Below are positions 19,401 through 26,668 of a stretch of DNA of 64,000 nucleotides, in pieces. Under the pieces are notes generated by a model. The model made no database searches. It was given only the letters and a program-made list of their open reading frames with translations, and was not told the DNA's origin. Each line of letters starts with the position of its first letter. Position 1 is the first letter of the stretch. The position numbers and the translations under genes are program-made. Origin of the DNA: CATQHS01 sp965203375 (GTDB taxonomy: Bacteria; Actinomycetota; Acidimicrobiia; Acidimicrobiales; Aldehydirespiratoraceae); the NCBI GenBank assembly GCA_965203375.1, contig OZ241886.1:3534001-3598000 (forward strand), in the 5' to 3' direction.

Positions 19401-20121
19401 CCAGCCCAAGGCCACCGCCGAGTACATCCAGGCCACCTCCCGGGTGGGGCGGACCGCCGACGGGCCGGGCCTGGTGATGTCGCTGTTCAACTGGGCCCGG
19501 CCCCGCGACCTGTCCTACTACGAGACGTTCTCCCACTACCACGCCACCTTCCACCGCCACGTGGAGCCGCTCTCGGTGACGCCGTTCTCCGAGCGGGCCC
19601 TCGACAAGGGGCTGACCGGGGTGCTGGTGGCCGAGCTGCGCCACGGCGACGAGGACTGGAACCCCAACGACCGGGCCCGGGCCCTGGAGGGCCGCCGCCG
19701 CGATCCCCGCATCGAGGCCCACGTGGCCGGCCTCGCCGCCCGGGCCGAGGCGGTGGGCGGCACGGCGGCGGCCGGGCGGCTGGTGCGGCGCATGGCCGAC
19801 CGGCGGCTGGACGCATGGGAGCAGGAGGCCGAGAGGCGGCCCAACCTCTCCTATCAGCAGCGCGGCCCCGACGACGTGGCCTTTCTGAGCAAGCCCGAGG
19901 CGGGCGACTGGACCGAGTGGACCTGCCCCAACTCGCTGCGCGACACCGAGGTGCAGGTGAACCTGCAGATCGACGAGCAGGACCCGACCTACGAGGCCGG
20001 CGACCAGCCCGCCTTCGTCATCGGCCTGCCCGAGCCTTCGGGGCTGCGGGCCGAGACCGCGGCCGACGAGGAGATCGAAGAGGCCATCGAGGCCGACGAG
20101 GCCCTGAGCCAGAGCCCATGA
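16447..20121 (+). CDS. drmA: DISARM helicase DrmA
   Basis: A 1224-residue superfamily-2 helicase. Walker A TGGGKT is at 483-488, the DExH-box reads DEMH near 749, and the second helicase lobe has LLATNMISVGVDVPRL near 960 followed by ATSRVGR near 997. A four-cysteine cluster near 614-640 (CPWCG, then C residues) could bind zinc. Length and motif wording match DrmA. I chose GTG 16447 because family-like sequence (TRGELIRRIESDLLGPL) begins shortly after it and GGAGAG precedes it. An ATG at 16273 would add 58 atypical residues. In DISARM, DrmA acts with DrmB on incoming DNA; the complex DrmAB is known to be activated by DNA with free 5' ends. The stop overlaps a micro-ORF start (ATGA). Confidence 0.9.
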   Translation: MTDRDGSPGTGSILPDWAANPRRTRGELIRRIESDLLGPLDGEHEVICGYRKPDGTWSPPGRVRDRYLVGMLAPAGTTANNDPERNDDIGREDGHPDPGLQDGRTAQPMLWPSSIGLTTVVEPDATELAARCRWGRYDRRFEDHPDGSRAAVWQRCPQDYSIPVKVSEGLIKPVDVNGEGVMLRGRARKESGGWLVTVFLSNEQEQVERNKDSRWLFQVRLDLASSDGRAVFLGREAILSSAANMPEAERAEWSILDMQYRDRVELAVGHGVGVEWDEADPGGGRAGGRRAARVGTAVLPRHEVWGTVAPEPETVPQLAGLVTDMKTLAELEPDRLKQALQPLADGYRDWLDAEAGRVADPGAGLEGHEDAAQAALDEARRVADAVRGGIELVCADADALDAFRFANQAMWKQRVHTVAIGRRRSDPGLSLSEAVAAADIAENRSWRPFQLAFVLLCLPSLTDPGHPDRRPGTARADLLFFPTGGGKTEAYLGLVAYTMAMRRLQGAVGHGADAVDGRDGVAVLMRYTLRLLTAQQFQRAATLMCAAELLRRRRAEGDRRYEGTPFRLGMWVGGAVTPNQDKDAEDWVQSQRLGGYGSKASSSPLQLSDCPWCGRPIDPRNDCQYDAAAARFLVFCGEPRECPFTPAGAPGEGLPVVTVDSQIYRLLPALVIATIDKFAQLPWNGALSNLFGRVQRRCERHGYRNPDLDRSHRQHWSERDSHTAAQGLPAARTVSVTRLRPPDLILQDEMHLVTGPLGTMAGLYETAIDRLATWNHRGAPVRPKVVASTATIRRARQQTWSVFWRGLRVFPPPVLDVHRSFFAEQTAPSDESPGRMHIGVCGHGERLKQVELRVFATLMAAAQAMHDELEGEAGRVDPWMTAVGYFNAVRELAGMRRMAEDELRTKLRRTRFTEGLANRLSVDLEELTSRISADDIKRILRRLFTTHDPARPKESRDRPVDLLLATNMISVGVDVPRLGAMVVVGQPKATAEYIQATSRVGRTADGPGLVMSLFNWARPRDLSYYETFSHYHATFHRHVEPLSVTPFSERALDKGLTGVLVAELRHGDEDWNPNDRARALEGRRRDPRIEAHVAGLAARAEAVGGTAAAGRLVRRMADRRLDAWEQEAERRPNLSYQQRGPDDVAFLSKPEAGDWTEWTCPNSLRDTEVQVNLQIDEQDPTYEAGDQPAFVIGLPEPSGLRAETAADEEIEEAIEADEALSQSP

Positions 20122-20216
20122 GCCGCCCCGAGGACATGAGCGGCCGAGGCCCGAAGAGCCGGGGCCTGAGAAGCCGGGGCCCGAAGAGCCGGGGCCTGAG
20201 AAGCCAGGGCCCATGA
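20118..20216 (+). CDS. 32-codon micro-ORF bridging drmA and drmB
   Basis: ATG 20118 overlaps the drmA stop (ATGA) and the TGA at 20214-20216 overlaps the drmB start (ATGA at 20213). The 32-residue product is very basic and contains the ten-residue unit SRGPKSRGLR twice, the result of a 30-nt tandem repeat at 20151-20210 (one mismatch). It may be a real peptide, or simply a translated spacer that keeps ribosomes moving from drmA to drmB. Either way, stop-start overlaps at both ends are unlikely to be by chance alone. No known family. Confidence 0.4.
   Translation: MSRPEDMSGRGPKSRGLRSRGPKSRGLRSQGP
20151..20210 (+). repeat. Two tandem copies of a 30-nt unit between drmA and drmB
   Basis: Copies at 20151-20180 and 20181-20210 differ at one position (near 20206). 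Because the unit is a multiple of three, the micro-ORF frame stays open through both copies. The sequence CCCATGAGCC occurs at both the drmA end and the drmB start, consistent with local duplication of the start region. Confidence 0.85.
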
Positions 20217-22075
20217 GCCAGCGGGAGCGGTACGAGTCGCGGCGGGTGGGCGGGGTTCGGCCGTCGCAGTTGATCCACACCTACGGGCCGGGCGCGGTGG
20301 TGGACCTGCCGGGCCTGTCGGTGGTGGTGGCCGGGATAGGCGATTGGGACCCGGCCCAGACCGAGCGGATCCGCGAGCCCCGGCTGCTCGGAGCGGTGCG
20401 GGCCCTTCCCGAGTGCTCCGGGGTCACGGAGTTCCGCACCCCGCCCTGGGAGAACGAGACGGCCAGCGCCATGGACCACTGGGCCCGGATCGGCATCCCG
20501 GTCCATCCCTTCCCCCGCTGGCTGCGCTGCACCCGCTGCGACCTGCTGGCCCCCGTCGACCAGAGGCGGTTCGCGCTCAACGTCCCGCACTACCGGCCGG
20601 ACCGGGCCCGGTACTTCCACAACAACTGCCACGGCTACAAGCCCTCCGCCGTTCCCGCCCGCTTCATGGTGGCCTGCCCGCACGGCCATCTCGACGACTT
20701 CCCCTGGGTCGAGTACGCGCACCGGGGCGGCCGCTGCCCCGACGGCACCGCCACCCTGGAGTTGAAGGAGGCCGGCCGGGCCAACCGGGCCACCGACGTG
20801 CGGGTGGTGTGCAAGACCTGCGGGGCGGATCGGATGGTCCAAGACGCCTTCGGCCCCAACGACTGGAAGCACCTGCCCCGGTGCCGGGGCCGCCATCCCC
20901 ATCTGCAGCGTTTCGACCCTGTCTGCCGCCAGCCCACCCGGGCCTTGCTGCTGGGGGCGTCCAACGCCTGGTTCGCGGTGTCGCGCTCGGCTCTGACCAT
21001 CCCCACCGAGACCGAGCGGATCGACCAGAGAGTCGAGGAGTACTGGGACGATCTCGAGGACATCGAGAGCCGGGCCGAGTTCGACCTGATCGTCCGGCGG
21101 CTCGAAAGGGGCCGGGGCGAGCAGCAGTTGCGCTGGCTGCTGCACTTCGACCCAGACGACGTGTGGACGGCCATCACCGACCGGCGCGAGGACCGCGACG
21201 ACCCGGCGGGCCGCGCCGGCAGCGACCTCCGCGGCCCCGAGTGGGCGGCCATGACTTCTCCTGTGCCCGTGGAGTCGGATCACTTCAAGGTGAGGCACCT
21301 CCGGGTCCCGAACGGGTTCGCCAAGACGCTGGACAGCCCGGTGGCGGTGGACCGGCTGCGCGAGGTGATCGCGCTCTGCGGCTTCACCCGCATCGACGGC
21401 CCGGCCGACGTGGCCAGCGAGGCGGAGCGCTTCGCGCCGATCTGGGCGGAGCCGAGCAACTGGCTCCCCTCGGCCGAGACGCTGGGCGAGGGCATCCTCA
21501 TCCGGCTGCCCGAGGCCAGGGTGGAGCAGTGGGAGGAGGAGTTCGAGGCCAGCGGCCGCTACCGGGAGCTGGTGACGGCGCATGAGGCCTGGCGGCGGCG
21601 GCGCGGTTTGAACCCGCGGGCGGGCGCCCCCAGGGGCCGGTTCGTGCTGGTTCACACGCTGGCCCACATGCTGATCCACCAAGTGGCGCTGGACTCCGGG
21701 TATTCGACCGCATCGGTGAGGGAGCGCCTCTACTGCCGACCGCCCGGCGATTCGAGCGGCGAGCCCATGGCCGGGGTGCTGCTCTACACCGCCTCCCCCG
21801 ACAGCGAGGGCACCCTGGGCGGCCTGGTGGCCCTGGCCGACCCGGACCGGCTGTCGGCCACTCTGCGGGAGGCCCTGCGCCGGGGCCGGCTCTGCTCCAC
21901 CGACCCGATGTGCGCCGACCACCACGCCGGCGAGCAGTCCGACGCCTTCCACGCCGCCGCCTGCCACGCCTGCCTGTTCGCCCCCGAAACCTCCTGCGAA
22001 CACGGCAACCGCTACCTAGACCGAGCCACCGCAGTAGGAATCCTAAGCACCCCAACCAAACCCTACTTCCAGTAA
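20213..22075 (+). CDS. drmB: DISARM DUF1998 protein DrmB
   Basis: A 620-residue DUF1998 protein. It opens with the signature VGGVRPSQLIHTYGPGAVVD. It has cysteine pairs CTRCD near 105 and CKTCG near 200, and the DUF1998 core LVHTLAHMLIHQVAL near 480 followed by a Cys/His cluster (ACHACLFAPETSCEHGN) near 585, probably zinc-binding. DrmB pairs with DrmA to form the core DISARM complex. The ATG at 20213 overlaps the micro-ORF stop. In described DISARM loci a phospholipase-D gene (drmC) usually follows; here a small AT-rich gene comes next and no PLD HxKxxxxD motif appears in the window. Confidence 0.9.
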   Translation: MSQRERYESRRVGGVRPSQLIHTYGPGAVVDLPGLSVVVAGIGDWDPAQTERIREPRLLGAVRALPECSGVTEFRTPPWENETASAMDHWARIGIPVHPFPRWLRCTRCDLLAPVDQRRFALNVPHYRPDRARYFHNNCHGYKPSAVPARFMVACPHGHLDDFPWVEYAHRGGRCPDGTATLELKEAGRANRATDVRVVCKTCGADRMVQDAFGPNDWKHLPRCRGRHPHLQRFDPVCRQPTRALLLGASNAWFAVSRSALTIPTETERIDQRVEEYWDDLEDIESRAEFDLIVRRLERGRGEQQLRWLLHFDPDDVWTAITDRREDRDDPAGRAGSDLRGPEWAAMTSPVPVESDHFKVRHLRVPNGFAKTLDSPVAVDRLREVIALCGFTRIDGPADVASEAERFAPIWAEPSNWLPSAETLGEGILIRLPEARVEQWEEEFEASGRYRELVTAHEAWRRRRGLNPRAGAPRGRFVLVHTLAHMLIHQVALDSGYSTASVRERLYCRPPGDSSGEPMAGVLLYTASPDSEGTLGGLVALADPDRLSATLREALRRGRLCSTDPMCADHHAGEQSDAFHAAACHACLFAPETSCEHGNRYLDRATAVGILSTPTKPYFQ

Positions 22076-22118
22076 CCCCAGCCACCCTGCTCCTCCTGCT
22101 CGCAGGTATGCTTACCCA

Positions 22119-22538
22119 ATGACCGATCGCCCTCCCCCCGAGGACCAGCCACCGGCGACTGTGATTGGTCGCCGTGACTTCGATAATCCTATATACACCT
22201 CTGTAATGAATGAACATGAAGAAGCTTTTAGACTAGTATTCAGTATACTAAACAACCGCGAAAATGAGCTAAGGCTGATTGATGCTTCAATGCATGGCGA
22301 TCCTGCTGTGCAAGGCGTCAGTGACATCCTACGTAATGAACGGTTACTACTTGACATCCTAACCAATAACGAGATAGAGGGTTCTCGTCAAACTGTAGCG
22401 GACAAATTCCGCAAAACCTTAGGTCATGTTGTGAAAGAGAAAATGGAGGGATTAGGCTGGCGACCACGTCAGCCCAAACGCCAGAAGCTAGTCCAGCAAT
22501 TATGTGGAAAGTTCACAATTTTTGAACCTATCCGCTAG
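22119..22538 (+). CDS. Hypothetical protein, 139 aa, downstream of drmB
   Basis: A 139-residue hydrophilic protein (TVIGRRDFDNPIY near the start; DKFRKTLGHVVKEKMEGLGW and RPRQPKRQKL near the C-terminus). The AT-rich composition contrasts sharply with drmB, 43 nt upstream. The C-terminal third is basic and could bind nucleic acid, but I recognise no family. It sits where drmC would normally be, and it is not a phospholipase D. It may be an accessory factor of the system or an independent insertion. The ribosome-binding site is weak. Confidence 0.6.
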   Translation: MTDRPPPEDQPPATVIGRRDFDNPIYTSVMNEHEEAFRLVFSILNNRENELRLIDASMHGDPAVQGVSDILRNERLLLDILTNNEIEGSRQTVADKFRKTLGHVVKEKMEGLGWRPRQPKRQKLVQQLCGKFTIFEPIR

Positions 22539-22555
22539 TTAATGACCCTTGCACG

Positions 22556-22584
22556 TTGTTCACATTGTATTTCTGTGGTATCCT
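22556..22584 (+). promoter_or_regulatory. Predicted sigma-70 type promoter for the 65-aa gene
   Basis: TTGTTC (22556-22561), a 17-nt spacer, then TATCCT (22579-22584), followed by a strong GAAGGAGGTG ribosome-binding site (22591-22600) and ATG at 22605. Prediction from consensus only. Confidence 0.45.
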
Positions 22585-22604
22585 AAAGGGGAAGGAGGTG
22601 TCAG

Positions 22605-22802
22605 ATGAAGAAAACCAACCTGTTTGAACTGCTCGGCGAACCTGCAGTCAGCGCAAGCTCCGATTCTGGCACCATAGTAACATACACACGGGAAACTTTT
22701 GATGATGATAGTCTACTACCATCTATATTAGATAACGGCACTGTGGATACTCGGGCAATCGAAACTTTCGACGACGACGATACACTTCTAACCTTGCTAT
22801 AA
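22605..22802 (+). CDS. 65-aa acidic peptide with duplicated ETFDDD motif
   Basis: A 65-residue peptide starting MKKTNLFELLGEP. Its second half contains two related blocks, RETFDDDSLL and IETFDDDDTLL, about 23 residues apart. A leader-like N-terminus with a repeated Thr/Asp-rich C-terminal part resembles the layout of ribosomally made modified peptides. However, no modifying enzyme (ATP-grasp, radical SAM, cyclase) is seen nearby, so this is only a resemblance. It has its own promoter and near-perfect ribosome-binding site, so it is likely expressed. Otherwise unknown. Confidence 0.6.
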   Translation: MKKTNLFELLGEPAVSASSDSGTIVTYTRETFDDDSLLPSILDNGTVDTRAIETFDDDDTLLTLL

Positions 22803-22953
22803 AGCCTCCGTATCCATTACTAATGGGCAGCGAATTAGACACTCACTTATGAATCCCTTGCCTAAGGTGGCAAGATCCGAAATCTGACCTATTATCTTTG
22901 ACGCAGACTCCTTAGCCAGGATCAGCTACTTATTTCGGATCATAAGCGGGAAC

Positions 22954-23301
22954 TCAGTCGTCTGGGAAGGTGGCGGCGGTGTAGGCGGGTTCGGCTCGGA
23001 GCCAGGCCCGGGCGGCGTGGTGGGCGAAGTCCACTCGGCCTTTGCCGACGGGGACGATCATGCTGGCCTTGATCAGACGGCGCCGGTAGACGCCGGCATA
23101 GTTGATCTCGACTCCAAGGCGGGCGGCTACGGCCGCCAGTTCGGACGCCTCGTCGTCACGGGCCATGGCGACAAGGAACCGCTGGTCCACGTCGGACAAT
23201 TCCGCCCACATCGGAGCGAGCACCAGTCGGCTGATGCACCGCTCGGTCGTCGATGTCGCCGAGGATATCGTCGCGGCTGACCAGCACCAGTACGTAGGCA
23301 C
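22954..23301 (-). pseudogene. 3' remnant of an AAA ATPase gene with winged-helix C-terminus
   Basis: A frame of 115 codons. The last about 85 residues (LVLAPMWAELSDVDQRFLVAMA, then VYRRRLIKASMI) resemble the C-terminal winged-helix domain of Orc/Cdc6-like AAA ATPases found as solitary bacterial genes. There is no ATPase domain upstream. Around 23245-23290 another frame (LVSRDDILGDIDD) reads better, suggesting a frameshift. Beyond about 23300 the sequence is AT-rich and non-coding. I read it as a decayed fragment. Confidence 0.5.
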
Positions 23302-23408
23302 CGAACGTTGGCGAGAACGGATATTAATGAGTCAAATTACAAACCTTTTGCATCTTTTAGTGTTTCTTCTCTTTAGTGTTGGCGAAGGCTCCGGGCAAGA
23401 GTCGGGCG

Positions 23409-24893
23409 TCAAGGTCGGACGCCGACGCGGTCGATTAGGGCTTGATCCGCTTGGGCGCCGACGGCGAGCAGCAGGTCGTCGAGGGGCAGCGAGCCGATCC
23501 CCGAACTGCTCGACTGGGGGTGGACCATCGGGGACTGGGGCGCCGCCAGGTAGGCCCGGCCCTCGAATCTCGGGTGGCGCTCGACCAGGGCCTGCAGCCC
23601 GGCCCGGCTGTGACTGGGGGACGATGCGATCTCGAAGGCCAGCGGTTCGGTCGGGTGGTCCAAGATCAGGTCCACTTCGCGGCTGCCGTCGCGCCAGTGA
23701 TGGAGGCGGCATCCCGACAGAACCGCCAGCGACCGCAGAGAGGCGGCAACGAGGTTTTCTAGGAGCATGCCGAGTTCGGCCGGGTCGTCGAGGGGGGCTA
23801 GGCCCCGGTGCAGCGCGGCGTTGCGGACCGCGCCGTCGACGAAATACAGCTTGCGGCCCCGCTTCTGCACATTGGCCTCGCGGCCCGAGTAGTTCGTGAG
23901 GGTGAACACCAAAAAGGCCCGCTCCGAATACGAGAGGTAGCGGTCGAAGGTGGGCTGGGACATCCCCAGCTCTCCGCAGATCCCGGAGGGGCTGAGGAGT
24001 CCGGTGAACTGGCCCGCCAGCACGTAGAGGAGCCGCTCCAACTCCATAGGGTTGGCGATCATGAACGACTGGGGAATGTCCTTGTAGACGGCCCGCTCAA
24101 CCGCGTCGCCGCGCAGCGCCCGCTGCGACTCGAAGATCAGATTCTGCAGGGAGGTTCCATCCGGGTCGGCCCCGACGGCGGAGGCGAGCAGTTCCGGGAA
24201 CCCGCCGACCATCGTCAGCAGCAGGCGCGCCGCTCGAAGACCATCCCCGGCCCGGCGGCTCGCAGGGAGCCCGGCCAGGGTGTCGGCCAGAGTTTCCCCG
24301 GCCGCGACCTTCCGCTCCCCGCCGCCGATAAGGTCCAAGAACTCGGGGAGGAGATAAGGAGCGAGATGCTGCTCCTCCCAGCGGCCGACGCCGCTCTCGG
24401 TCCGGCGGTCCCGCAGGGCGGCGGTGGCGCTCGAGGTGGCGGCGATCCGCACCGGCCAGCGCTCGTCGTAGAAGGTCTTGAGCCACAGATCCCAGTCCTC
24501 GGCGTACACGAGCTCGTCGAGCATCAGGTACACCGGCCGCTCGGCCGTCGCGTCGCAGGAGTCGAGCACGGCCCGGACCAGAGCGCCCAGGTCGGCCTGG
24601 ATCAGCAGCGGGTGGTCGAGCCGAAGCCACCAGACCTGGCCCGGCTCGACTCCGGCCCCCAAGAGGCGCCGGACCGTCTGGTAGAGGACGGTGGTCTTGC
24701 CGACCCGACGCGGGCCGAGGATCAATTGAAAGCGGCGCGGCTCGTCATTGACCAGTCGCTTCCAGAGGACCTCGGCCAGGGGCCGCTCGACCGGATGGGC
24801 CAGGGCCGACGGGACTTCGCCGTCACGCAGCCATGGGTTCTGTTCAGTGAAGACCCGCTCGAAGTCCTCCGTCCCGGGCATCCAAGTAACCAC
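23409..24893 (-). CDS. AAA ATPase with DUF4143 C-terminal domain
   Basis: A 494-residue ATPase of the AAA_14/DUF4143 type. Walker A GPRRVGKTT is at 60-68 and Walker B LMLDE at 123-127. The C-terminal DUF4143 part contains a PD-(D/E)XK-like pattern, REVDLIL near 410 then EIASS. GTG 24893 is chosen because CAGAAGGAGG lies just upstream at spacing 6. These proteins are common, mobile and of uncertain function; toxin-antitoxin-like, regulatory or defence roles have been suggested for relatives. A perfect 19-nt palindrome upstream (24929-24947) suggests repression or autoregulation. The C-terminal degenerate nuclease-like fold may bind DNA. Confidence 0.85.
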   Translation of the reverse strand: MVTWMPGTEDFERVFTEQNPWLRDGEVPSALAHPVERPLAEVLWKRLVNDEPRRFQLILGPRRVGKTTVLYQTVRRLLGAGVEPGQVWWLRLDHPLLIQADLGALVRAVLDSCDATAERPVYLMLDELVYAEDWDLWLKTFYDERWPVRIAATSSATAALRDRRTESGVGRWEEQHLAPYLLPEFLDLIGGGERKVAAGETLADTLAGLPASRRAGDGLRAARLLLTMVGGFPELLASAVGADPDGTSLQNLIFESQRALRGDAVERAVYKDIPQSFMIANPMELERLLYVLAGQFTGLLSPSGICGELGMSQPTFDRYLSYSERAFLVFTLTNYSGREANVQKRGRKLYFVDGAVRNAALHRGLAPLDDPAELGMLLENLVAASLRSLAVLSGCRLHHWRDGSREVDLILDHPTEPLAFEIASSPSHSRAGLQALVERHPRFEGRAYLAAPQSPMVHPQSSSSGIGSLPLDDLLLAVGAQADQALIDRVGVRP

Positions 24894-24928
24894 GCCGTCC
24901 TCCTTCTGTGGTGCTTACTGGCAGCTTA

Positions 24929-24947
24929 GCATTCACACTGTGAATGC
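24929..24947 (-). promoter_or_regulatory. Perfect 19-nt palindromic operator upstream of the DUF4143 ATPase
   Basis: GCATTCACACTGTGAATGC has two 9-nt arms around a single central base. On the minus strand it falls between TTGCAT (a -35-like element that shares its left arm) and TAAGCT, about 35-50 nt before the GTG start. A dimeric repressor or the ATPase's own DNA-binding activity could occlude the promoter here. Confidence 0.6.
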
Positions 24948-25073
24948 AAACTCTCTAATAGCATCCACAGAAGGCGGGCGGAGTTTGCTACCCGGGCCAG
25001 GGCTTCGCCATCGAGCCCCGCGGCGGGCGGCTCCGACAAAAGACGGCGAGGGTGGCTACCGGCCGTGAGCGGA

Positions 25074-25616
25074 TCAGCCCAGGACTTGCTCCACGGAGAA
25101 CTCGACGTTGTTGCCGTCGGGGTCGGTGATGAGGCAGATGTAGCCCACCACCGGATTGCGGTACATGGGGCCGAGCACCAGGATTCCGTCCTCGGCGGCC
25201 ATGGCCGCGATCTCGTCCACCTCGGCCCGGGAGTTGAGCGAGATCCCCAGATGCGAGATCGAGGTCAGGAAGCCGTACTCCTCTTTGATGTCGCCGGTGA
25301 TCTCGGTGGGCAGCTTGCCCTCGATCAGCACCAGCACGAACCGGGCCGCCTGCTCGGTGCGGTCGCCGGGGTTGGCCAGCCACACGCTGCGCAGGCCGGT
25401 GGTGGGATCGGTGCGCTCGTGGATGTTCTCCAGCGTCGTGTATTGGGCGTAGAAGGCCAAGGTCTCGTCCAGGTCGCGGACCGGCAGGGCGACATGGGTC
25501 CACACCGACTCGGGGGGCGAACCCGGCGAGGGCCGCGGGGCCGGCCCGGCGGCGGCGGAAGGGGGCAGCGTCGAATCAGAGGCTGAGGCCTCGGGGGGCG
25601 AAACGGTGTCGGTCAT
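25074..25616 (-). CDS. VOC family protein
   Basis: A 180-residue vicinal-oxygen-chelate protein with a 38-residue Pro/Ala/Ser-rich N-terminal extension before the domain (WTHVALPVRDLDETLAFY), which ends GYICLITDPDGNNVEFSVEQ. It resembles the VOC protein at 42657-43130, which has WTHVALRVTDLDATIAWY and GYICMLSDPDGNMIELSYDQ. The start ATG at 25616 has AAGGAGA upstream, placed directly after the stop of a 51-codon ORF, so the two are co-translated. Metal-dependent lyase or dioxygenase chemistry is possible; the substrate is unknown. Confidence 0.85.
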   Translation of the reverse strand: MTDTVSPPEASASDSTLPPSAAAGPAPRPSPGSPPESVWTHVALPVRDLDETLAFYAQYTTLENIHERTDPTTGLRSVWLANPGDRTEQAARFVLVLIEGKLPTEITGDIKEEYGFLTSISHLGISLNSRAEVDEIAAMAAEDGILVLGPMYRNPVVGYICLITDPDGNNVEFSVEQVLG

Positions 25617-25629
25617 GTGGTTCTCCTTA

Positions 25630-25785
25630 TCAGACGCGGCCCGTGAACCGCTCCGAGGGGCCGATTCGGGGCTTCGGGGCCGCGTACGGGCGGGCCCGCA
25701 CCGCCTCCAGGTCGACCTCCCAGTCCACGCCGATCCTCAGCTTCACCGTGAACGCCAAGGCTTCAACGCCGTCGATCCTGCCCAT
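25630..25785 (-). CDS. Small 51-aa protein upstream of a VOC gene
   Basis: ATG at 25785 to TGA at 25630-25632, with a product that starts MGRIDGVEALAFTVKLRIG and ends RFTGRV. The stop is 13 nt before the VOC start, and the VOC ribosome-binding site sits in between. GC-rich codon positions are consistent with coding. It lacks a recognised family. It could be a small protein of this lineage or the shortened N-terminus of a larger lost enzyme. Confidence 0.4.
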   Translation of the reverse strand: MGRIDGVEALAFTVKLRIGVDWEVDLEAVRARPYAAPKPRIGPSERFTGRV

Positions 25786-25861
25786 CGCCCCCCGACCCTA
25801 GTTGCGCAAACCGGCCCGCTCCCGCCCTGTTGGGGCCAACCCTGTTAGCCTTGATTCAATC

Positions 25862-26668
25862 GTGCAGGAAGATGACTCCGCTCTCCCCGCGTACGACCGG
25901 CCTCCCGTAGTTGAAGTCGCCCTGGCCGTTCAGTTCGATGAGGACATTGGCTACCGGTTGATGGACCTCGCTGAGATCGCACGGGGCTGGTCAGACGCAC
26001 TGCCCAAAGTAGAGGAACGGCATCCGCTTCCGCCGATGACGCTTCATCCCGAAGGCCTCAACGTGGCGTTGAAGGTCAGCGAGGAAATCGACACGCCCCT
26101 GCTGTGGCTTCAGAATGAGCAAGGGGATCGACTGCTCCAGCTCCAGCAGGATCGACTTACAGTCAACTGGAGACGACTTCCGCCGAGTACTCCATATCCT
26201 CGCTACGCGTCCATCCGTCAGTTCTTCGGTGATACGTGGAAACAACTGACTGGACTATTGAAACACATGGAACTTGCTGCGCCTGAGCCATCGATCTGTG
26301 AAGTGTTGTACCTCAACCAGTTAGACGCTCACAATGGGTGGCAATCGGTGGAAGACATGTCCACACTGATCGCCCCTTGGGCTGGATCAGTGAGTGATGG
26401 TTTTCTGCCAAAAGCCGATCAGGCAGGATTCTTCACAAGATTTGAACTTCCCGACGAACGCGGTTGGCTTGTGATAGACAGCAGGCCAGGACAGCTTAGG
26501 GACGATGTAGGGGTTCAGTTCCTGCGACTAGTATCCCGAGGGATCGCAGAGCCACCAAATCTAGAAGGCGTGCTTGATTTCATGGATCTTGCTCACGAAT
26601 GGATCGTCAGAGGATTTACTTCTATTACAACCGTAGAGGCTCATACGATTTGGGGGAGGACGACATGA
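25862..26668 (+). CDS. TIGR04255 family protein (first gene of a three-gene cassette)
   Basis: A 268-residue protein. The N-terminal YDRPPVVEVALAVQF, central PLLWLQNEQGDRLLQLQQDRLTVNW (residues about 80-104) and C-terminal FTSITTVEAHTIWGR match the pattern of TIGR04255, a sporadically distributed family of unknown function. GTG 25862 is preferred; the earlier TTG at 25802 would add an unrelated extension. The stop overlaps the next gene's ATG (ATGA at 26665), which in turn overlaps the third gene. Composition is about 52-55% G+C by eye, below the background, in line with acquisition. A defence or toxin-like function is possible but unproven. Confidence 0.75.
   Translation: MQEDDSALPAYDRPPVVEVALAVQFDEDIGYRLMDLAEIARGWSDALPKVEERHPLPPMTLHPEGLNVALKVSEEIDTPLLWLQNEQGDRLLQLQQDRLTVNWRRLPPSTPYPRYASIRQFFGDTWKQLTGLLKHMELAAPEPSICEVLYLNQLDAHNGWQSVEDMSTLIAPWAGSVSDGFLPKADQAGFFTRFELPDERGWLVIDSRPGQLRDDVGVQFLRLVSRGIAEPPNLEGVLDFMDLAHEWIVRGFTSITTVEAHTIWGRTT

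Noticed and set aside
22605..22802. Modified-peptide (graspetide-like) precursor
   Set aside because: Repeated Thr/Asp-rich blocks are suggestive, but no ATP-grasp or other maturation enzyme is nearby and no leader motif is recognised. Kept only as a possibility in the findings.
25606..25848. Plus-strand 80-codon ORF between the VOC gene and the TIGR04255 cassette
   Set aside because: It is antisense to a better candidate, the 51-codon minus-strand ORF with tight coupling to the VOC gene.
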